Made by a program: the position numbers and the translations under genes. Below are positions 6,181 to 6,983 of a stretch of 6,983 nt of DNA, piece by piece. Position 1 is the stretch's first letter. Every line of letters starts with the position of its first letter. The stretch comes from Cyclobacteriaceae bacterium (GTDB lineage: Bacteria > Bacteroidota > Bacteroidia > Cytophagales > Cyclobacteriaceae): contig CP058703.1 in NCBI GenBank assembly GCA_013414665.1, positions 3,051,398-3,058,380 on the forward strand. The letters are read 5' to 3'. The notes under the pieces are model-generated. The model ran no database searches and was not told where the DNA came from. It worked only from the letters and a program-made list of their open reading frames with translations.

Positions 6181-6894
6181 AGTACATCCAATGGTACAAA
6201 CTGGGGGAACTATCGCAATAGTGAAGGGATCAAGAAAGTAGTTGACCTGTATTTTCAGAAACTGAATGAGTATGCCAGCACAAGAAATCCTAAGCAGTCA
6301 AGTACCAATACCGCAAAGCCAACCACTCGTCCTGTGGCCAAGAAAAAGGAATCAACGCCCAAGGAGAAAAAGGTAAGGCAATCAAAAGAACCAAAGAACG
6401 TAAAGCATGTTGAGCATATCCGCGAGGAAGTGAAGTTCATCAAAAGATATGTCGGTCTTCACAACAAGGTGAAGACACCCAACGCCATCTTGGCTTTCAT
6501 CAAAGCATTGCAGCGGTCAATCGTTCAAAAGTTGATCCGTAAGACATCGCCTTTGTCAGGCGAGATTGAAATGATTCAAAATAAACTTGTTCAGGCGTAC
6601 AACAAGATGAAAGGTGATGAGTCTTTCGCCATCAACGAGAAAGACTTGAATCACCTGGTGGCGATTGCAGGTGGAGAGGCTGTCTATCCGTCCATCGCTG
6701 TCATTAAGCGATACATTGGCTTACAGGGACAATCCGATGAGAAGAAAATTCACAGTTTCATGAAGTACCTCGAAAACCTCCTCGAGAAAAAGAAGATCAC
6801 CAAAGATGATCCGTATGCAGATAAGGTAAATGCGATCTACAAAAGCATTAAGCAGAGAAGCAGTGCCAAGATTGCCATATCCAGAGTGAACTAA
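6181..6894 (+). CDS. Main segment of the unknown downstream protein (duplicated IKRY domain)
   Basis: The frame is open from 6181 to TAA at 6892-6894; the last three residues are out of sense. Automatic calling would start at GTG 6334 (MAKKKESTPKEKKVRQSKEP), which is the basic linker, not a true N-terminus. The part before it, GTNWGNYRNSEGIKKVVDLY and FQKLNEYAS, belongs to the N-terminal domain begun at 6086. From about 6421 come two related helical units beginning FIKRYVGL and VIKRYIGL. They are separated by an acidic stretch and GIAGGEAVYP-like sequence (AIAGGEAVYPSI). The protein is strongly basic overall (many KKK/RK clusters), compatible with nucleic-acid binding, although no known DNA-binding motif is visible. 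No membrane segment or signal peptide is seen. Function unknown. Confidence 0.72.
   Translation, partial: STSNGTNWGNYRNSEGIKKVVDLYFQKLNEYASTRNPKQSSTNTAKPTTRPVAKKKESTPKEKKVRQSKEPKNVKHVEHIREEVKFIKRYVGLHNKVKTPNAILAFIKALQRSIVQKLIRKTSPLSGEIEMIQNKLVQAYNKMKGDESFAINEKDLNHLVAIAGGEAVYPSIAVIKRYIGLQGQSDEKKIHSFMKYLENLLEKKKITKDDPYADKVNAIYKSIKQRSSAKIAISRVN
6436..6864 (+). repeat. Tandem protein-domain duplication (two ~55-60-residue IKRY units)
   Basis: Unit 1 covers about 6436-6612: FIKRYVGLHNKVKTPNAILA, then FIKALQRSIVQKLI...IEMIQNKLVQAYNKMK. Unit 2 covers about 6700-6864: VIKRYIGLQGQSDEKKIHSF, then MKYLENLLEKKKI...ADKVNAIYKSIKQRS. Both have the order IKRY(V/I)GL, a polar turn, an F(I/M)K.L......KKI-type helix, then I/V..(I)...Y.....K. 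The copies have diverged strongly, so the duplication is old. Confidence 0.65.
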
Positions 6895-6983
6895 ATGGTC
6901 TGGAAGGAATCGTAAAAGCTTGTGGATGCAAACACGAGGTCGGTAAGATATATGACACTGGTGGCCGAAGGTTGAGACCTTGT

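Larger units (their letters stand above)
6086..6983 (+). pseudogene. Conserved mobile-element-type protein of unknown function, two frameshifts, runs off the window
   Basis: ATG at 6086-6088 overlaps the preceding TAA (TAATG), so translation is probably coupled to the methyltransferase-helicase. Three segments join: 6086-6180 (MITSSNYFEEVERIGVSTLP ... HDLVVK), 6181-6882 (STSNGTNWGNYRNSEGIKKV onward), and 6885-6983 (SELNGLEGIVKACGCKHEVG, then KIYDTGGRRLRPC), which is still open at the last base. The breaks lie in the A4 run 6178-6181 (one base missing) and around CCAGAG at 6881-6886 (one base missing). About 299 residues are present. Unshifted, the first piece would be a 51-residue peptide ending at 6241. 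The layout is an N-terminal helical domain, a Lys/Pro/Thr-rich linker, two tandem copies of an IKRY domain, and a Cys-containing tail. I recall similar unnamed proteins next to such helicases in Bacteroidota elements but know no function. Confidence 0.65.

Overview
The window looks like a piece of a Bacteroidota genome (Cytophagales/Chitinophagales/Sphingobacteriales-like), probably at the edge of an accessory or mobile region. The evidence is the protein families, the lack of Shine-Dalgarno sequences before the starts, and promoter-like TAnnTTTG boxes. This assignment is inferred from sequence character only.

Left part (1-1113), visibly A+T-rich: three small same-strand genes packed tightly. 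They are the end of a DUF1801 (YdhG-like) protein, a four-helix membrane protein, and a ~101-residue DUF6958-like protein. The last starts in an ATGA overlap with the membrane gene and is readable only after correcting two 1-base indels. Positions 1114-1422 hold no convincing gene: a hairpin at the end of the third gene, possible promoters, and a doubtful minus-strand remnant.

Right part (1423-6983), richer in G+C: one very large gene followed by a second gene that runs off the window. The large gene (1423-6086) encodes an N6-adenine DNA methyltransferase domain (EPSAGNG, NPPF) fused to a Strawberry-notch-type superfamily 2 helicase (GDQTGIGKGR, DEAH, SAT, QKRGRINRTGQ). This architecture is known from phage P1 DarB and from the large 'polyvalent' proteins of phages and conjugative elements. 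It is split over four open segments by three short indels, and the joined product is about 1,555 residues. The downstream gene starts in a TAATG overlap. It encodes a protein of unknown function with an internal duplication (IKRYVGL / IKRYIGL) and is broken by two more 1-base shifts.

Seven frame breaks occur in about 7 kb, almost all in short homopolymer or dinucleotide runs. Each is flanked by well-preserved coding sequence without other stop codons. The simplest reading is uncorrected indel errors in a long-read or homopolymer-prone assembly; very recent decay of a mobile element is the alternative. With the shifts corrected, the right part reads as a two-gene operon of a plasmid, phage or integrative element. 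Its first protein may modify and protect incoming DNA while remodelling it. The most interesting points are the fused methyltransferase-helicase, a Leu/Ala/Glu peptide that occurs both in its inter-domain linker and at its extreme C-terminus, and the duplicated, Cys-ending partner protein.
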